From SAR202 cluster bacterium (GTDB taxonomy: Bacteria; Chloroflexota; Dehalococcoidia; Lucifugimonadales; UBA3495): a stretch of DNA of 6,369 bases. Below, in pieces: positions 4,581 to 6,369 of the stretch. The position numbers and the translations under genes were made by a program. Location of the stretch: assembly GCA_009392095.1 (NCBI GenBank), contig VFHF01000315.1, positions 1 through 6,369 of the forward strand. Reading direction: 5' to 3'. Under the pieces are notes generated by a model, which had not been told where the DNA came from, searched no databases, and saw nothing but the letters and a program-made list of their open reading frames with translations. Position 1 is the first letter of the stretch; each line of letters starts with the position of its first letter.

Positions 4581-5812
4581 CTGCTCAACGTGACGCGGGC
4601 AAGCCGCTCGACGGCGTTAACGTCCTGGATTTCTGCTGGGTTGCCGTTGGCCCGATGACCACCAAATACCTTGGCGAGTACGGGGCCAATGTTGTGCGAG
4701 TGGAGTCAGTCAAACGGCCCGGCACACTGCGCAGCGCAGCGCCCTTCAAGGACGGTGTCTCCGGTATCAACCGCAGCGCCTACTTCGCCAGCTACAACGT
4801 TAACAAGATGGGTATCACAGTGGATATGCGGCACCCCAGGGCTCGCGAGTTGATGCTGCGTATGGCCGCTTGGGCACATTTGGTAACCGAAAACTTCACC
4901 CCCGGCACCCTAGAAAGTTGGGAGCTGGGCTTCGCCCAGCTAAAAGAGGTCAACCCTGGGATTGTGATGTTCAGCACCTCCATGATGGGCCGGGGTGGAC
5001 CTATGGAAAAACAGCCTGGCTTTGGACCGGTGCTGTCGTCACTGGTGGGCCTCACCAACTTGACCGGCTGGCCCGACCGGGACCCGGTCAACCCCTATGG
5101 CGCCTACACCGATTTCATTGTTCCCAGGTTCGCCGTGGCCGCCATTTTGGCAGGTTTGGACCGCAGCCGGCGCACCGGAGAGGGCGTACACATCGACATG
5201 TCTCAACTGGAGACCACGCTCCACTTCTCCGCGCCGGTGTTGCTCGATTATGCGGTGAATGGTCGGGAGCAATCGCGTCAGGGCAACCGCGACCCCGGCG
5301 CCGCGCCCCACGGTGTCTTCCACTGCGCGGGAGACGACCGGTGGATCGCCATTGGCTGCTTCTCTGACGCTCACTGGGAAGGCCTGCAGCGGACAATCGC
5401 GCCCGACGGCTCAGGCTGGCCCTACAACCCAGATTTCACCACCCTGTTGGGCCGAAAGGCCAAGGAAGACGAGTTGGAACGGCTGCTGTCAAATTGGACC
5501 AGCTCTTGGGAGCCTGGGGCCCTGATGGAGACGCTCCAAAGTTCCGGGGTGCCGGCCGGTATGGTCAATGACTGCCGGGACCTTTTTGACGATGCCCAAC
5601 TACAGCACCGGGGCCATTTTCAGTGGCTGGACCACCCCGAGATTGGTCCCTACGCCACGGATGCCAGCGAGATGCATCTGTCCTTAAGTCCGGGCAGCCT
5701 CGATATTCCGGCCCCGCTATTGGGGGAGCACACCGCTCACGTCCTAAAAGACCTCATCGGCCTGTCCGACGACGAGTACAAGTCGTTGGAAGAAGACGGG
5801 GTGCTGGAATAA
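4577..5812 (+). CDS. CaiB/BaiF (family III) CoA-transferase, catalytic subunit, 411 aa
   Basis: This is the second family III CoA-transferase of the operon, diverged from the first. Marks in order: LDGVNVLDFCWVAVGPMTTKYLGEYGANVV (11-40), NKMGITVDM (76-84), ENFTPG (105-110), LGFAQLKEVNPGIVMFSTSMMGRGGPM (117-143), YTDFIVPRFA (177-186), RRTGEGVHIDMSQLE (198-212), SSGVPAGMVND (322-332) and LDHPEIG (351-357). D179 sits 21 residues before the T of RTGEG, where the family's catalytic aspartate (Asp169 in formyl-CoA transferase) is expected, so this chain should form the covalent acyl/CoA intermediate. The ATG overlaps the previous gene's stop and has its own GGAG at 4569-4572. It ends 36 bp from the stop of the convergent MFS gene. 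The pairing resembles BbsE/BbsF or SmtA/SmtB heteromers; racemase members of the superfamily are a less likely alternative. Substrate unknown. Confidence 0.93.
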   Translation: MTAQRDAGKPLDGVNVLDFCWVAVGPMTTKYLGEYGANVVRVESVKRPGTLRSAAPFKDGVSGINRSAYFASYNVNKMGITVDMRHPRARELMLRMAAWAHLVTENFTPGTLESWELGFAQLKEVNPGIVMFSTSMMGRGGPMEKQPGFGPVLSSLVGLTNLTGWPDRDPVNPYGAYTDFIVPRFAVAAILAGLDRSRRTGEGVHIDMSQLETTLHFSAPVLLDYAVNGREQSRQGNRDPGAAPHGVFHCAGDDRWIAIGCFSDAHWEGLQRTIAPDGSGWPYNPDFTTLLGRKAKEDELERLLSNWTSSWEPGALMETLQSSGVPAGMVNDCRDLFDDAQLQHRGHFQWLDHPEIGPYATDASEMHLSLSPGSLDIPAPLLGEHTAHVLKDLIGLSDDEYKSLEEDGVLE

Positions 5813-5848
5813 AAAAGGTGGTTCGCCGAAGGCTGCTAGCCGACAGCT

Positions 5849-6369
5849 TTATGCCGGCTGCCGCTGCGACCTGAATCTTAGCGTGCTACCAGCCAGGATC
5901 AGACTGATTGAGGCGAAACTGATCAGGAACAAGGCCATTTTCAGGTCGTCCAACCCTTCTTGGAGATAGCCGGTGAACAACGGACCCAGGGAAGTCCCCA
6001 CTGATGTCATCATCATCGTGAACGCGAAGGCCACCGCCAGCTCCCTGGGCCTGATCCCCGGCAGGTGGAACGGTACCGTAACCAAGATGGGGAAGAAGGC
6101 CCAAGCAACGCCGTTGAAGAAAGACAGCACGAACAGCGCGGGCACCGACCCGGTCAACACCATCCCAAGGTTGGTACCGATCATCAGTATCCCTAGCACC
6201 TGAAGGTAATTTCCCTCCCGGCCATAGGTCGACGCGGCCCAGGCAATGCCGATGCCACCTACGCCGCCCACGACGACACCCAGAGCTAATATCACGCCGG
6301 AGAGGCGTAGCGAAATGTCGAACTCTTCCAGCATCAGCGTTGGATAGAAGGCCAGGAAGGCGCCGAAAG
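5849..6369 (-). CDS. MFS transporter, C-terminal half only (5' end beyond the window)
   Basis: The minus-strand frame is open to the window edge and ends at TAA (5851-5849), showing about 172 C-terminal residues. It reads FGAFLAFYPTLMLEEFDISL at the edge, so the Met at 6334 is internal and not the start. Six hydrophobic segments follow, as expected for helices 7-12 of an MFS carrier: the edge segment, RLSGVILALGVVVGGVGGIG, YLQVLGILMIGTNLGMVL, PALFVLSFFNGVAWAFFPIL, ELAVAFAFTMMMTSVGTSLG and MALFLISFASISLILAG. A charged tail (RFRSQRQPA) ends it. PGIRPRELA between helices 10 and 11 is the usual cytoplasmic loop. It is distinct from the exporter at the left end. It converges on the CoA-transferase operon with 36 bp between stops, so the two may share regulation or substrate, but that is inference. 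Confidence 0.88.
   Translation of the reverse strand, partial: FGAFLAFYPTLMLEEFDISLRLSGVILALGVVVGGVGGIGIAWAASTYGREGNYLQVLGILMIGTNLGMVLTGSVPALFVLSFFNGVAWAFFPILVTVPFHLPGIRPRELAVAFAFTMMMTSVGTSLGPLFTGYLQEGLDDLKMALFLISFASISLILAGSTLRFRSQRQPA

Noticed and set aside
4870..5367. 165-codon plus-strand frame inside the second CoA-transferase gene
   Set aside because: It is rich in Arg, His and Gly without any domain pattern, and is fully nested in a well-supported gene: an out-of-frame shadow.
5829..5850. Hairpin AAGGCTG/CAGCTTT between the convergent CoA-transferase and MFS genes as a terminator
   Set aside because: It has a 7-bp stem with a wobble, an 8-base loop and only three Ts, and it overlaps the MFS stop codon. 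Too weak to call.
1..6369. CRISPR array, insertion sequence, integrase, toxin-antitoxin pair or riboswitch
   Set aside because: I saw no regularly spaced repeats, transposase or recombinase motifs, toxin-antitoxin pair or recognisable riboswitch core on either strand.

Overview
This is a bacterial chromosomal segment of moderately high G+C. It holds the 3' part of a tRNA, seven complete protein-coding genes and the 3' part of an eighth. Nothing marks it as a phage, plasmid or insertion sequence. Two family III (CaiB/BaiF) CoA-transferase genes in tandem, two MFS transporters and small stand-alone genes with individual regulatory gaps suggest a heterotrophic environmental bacterium. A Chloroflexota relative (Dehalococcoidia/SAR202-like) is possible, but that is an impression from protein style, not a demonstrated placement.

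Layout. Bases 1-52 are the 3' part of a tRNA-Leu with an NAA anticodon, a long variable arm, a T-arm and an encoded CCA. Bases 151-1419 (+) encode a 12-helix drug/siderophore-type MFS exporter. Bases 1561-1965 (+) encode a small lipoprotein with an OB-fold (tRNA_anti-like) domain; its 3' end carries a 17-bp tandem duplication. Bases 2178-2414 (+) encode a two-helix, glycine-zipper membrane miniprotein. Bases 2518-2823 (+) encode an IsdG/HmoB-type ABM-fold heme-degrading monooxygenase, closed by a strong hairpin terminator. Bases 2927-3088 (-) encode a 53-residue SEC-C zinc miniprotein, convergent with the monooxygenase. After a 214-bp divergent gap with two dyad structures come two translationally coupled CoA-transferase genes at 3303-4580 and 4577-5812 (+). 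A second MFS transporter (minus strand) converges on them and runs off the right edge.

The most informative unit is the CoA-transferase pair. The genes overlap by ATGA. The downstream protein keeps the family's catalytic aspartate (D179), while the upstream one has tyrosine (Y182) at the aligned position. This fits a heteromeric enzyme with one active-site subunit and one degenerate subunit, as in benzylsuccinate CoA-transferase. The substrate cannot be read from the sequence; an organic or aromatic acid is a reasonable guess, and the convergent MFS carrier could supply it. The other genes look like independent housekeeping or stress functions rather than one pathway. I found no convincing new multi-gene defence or mobile system.
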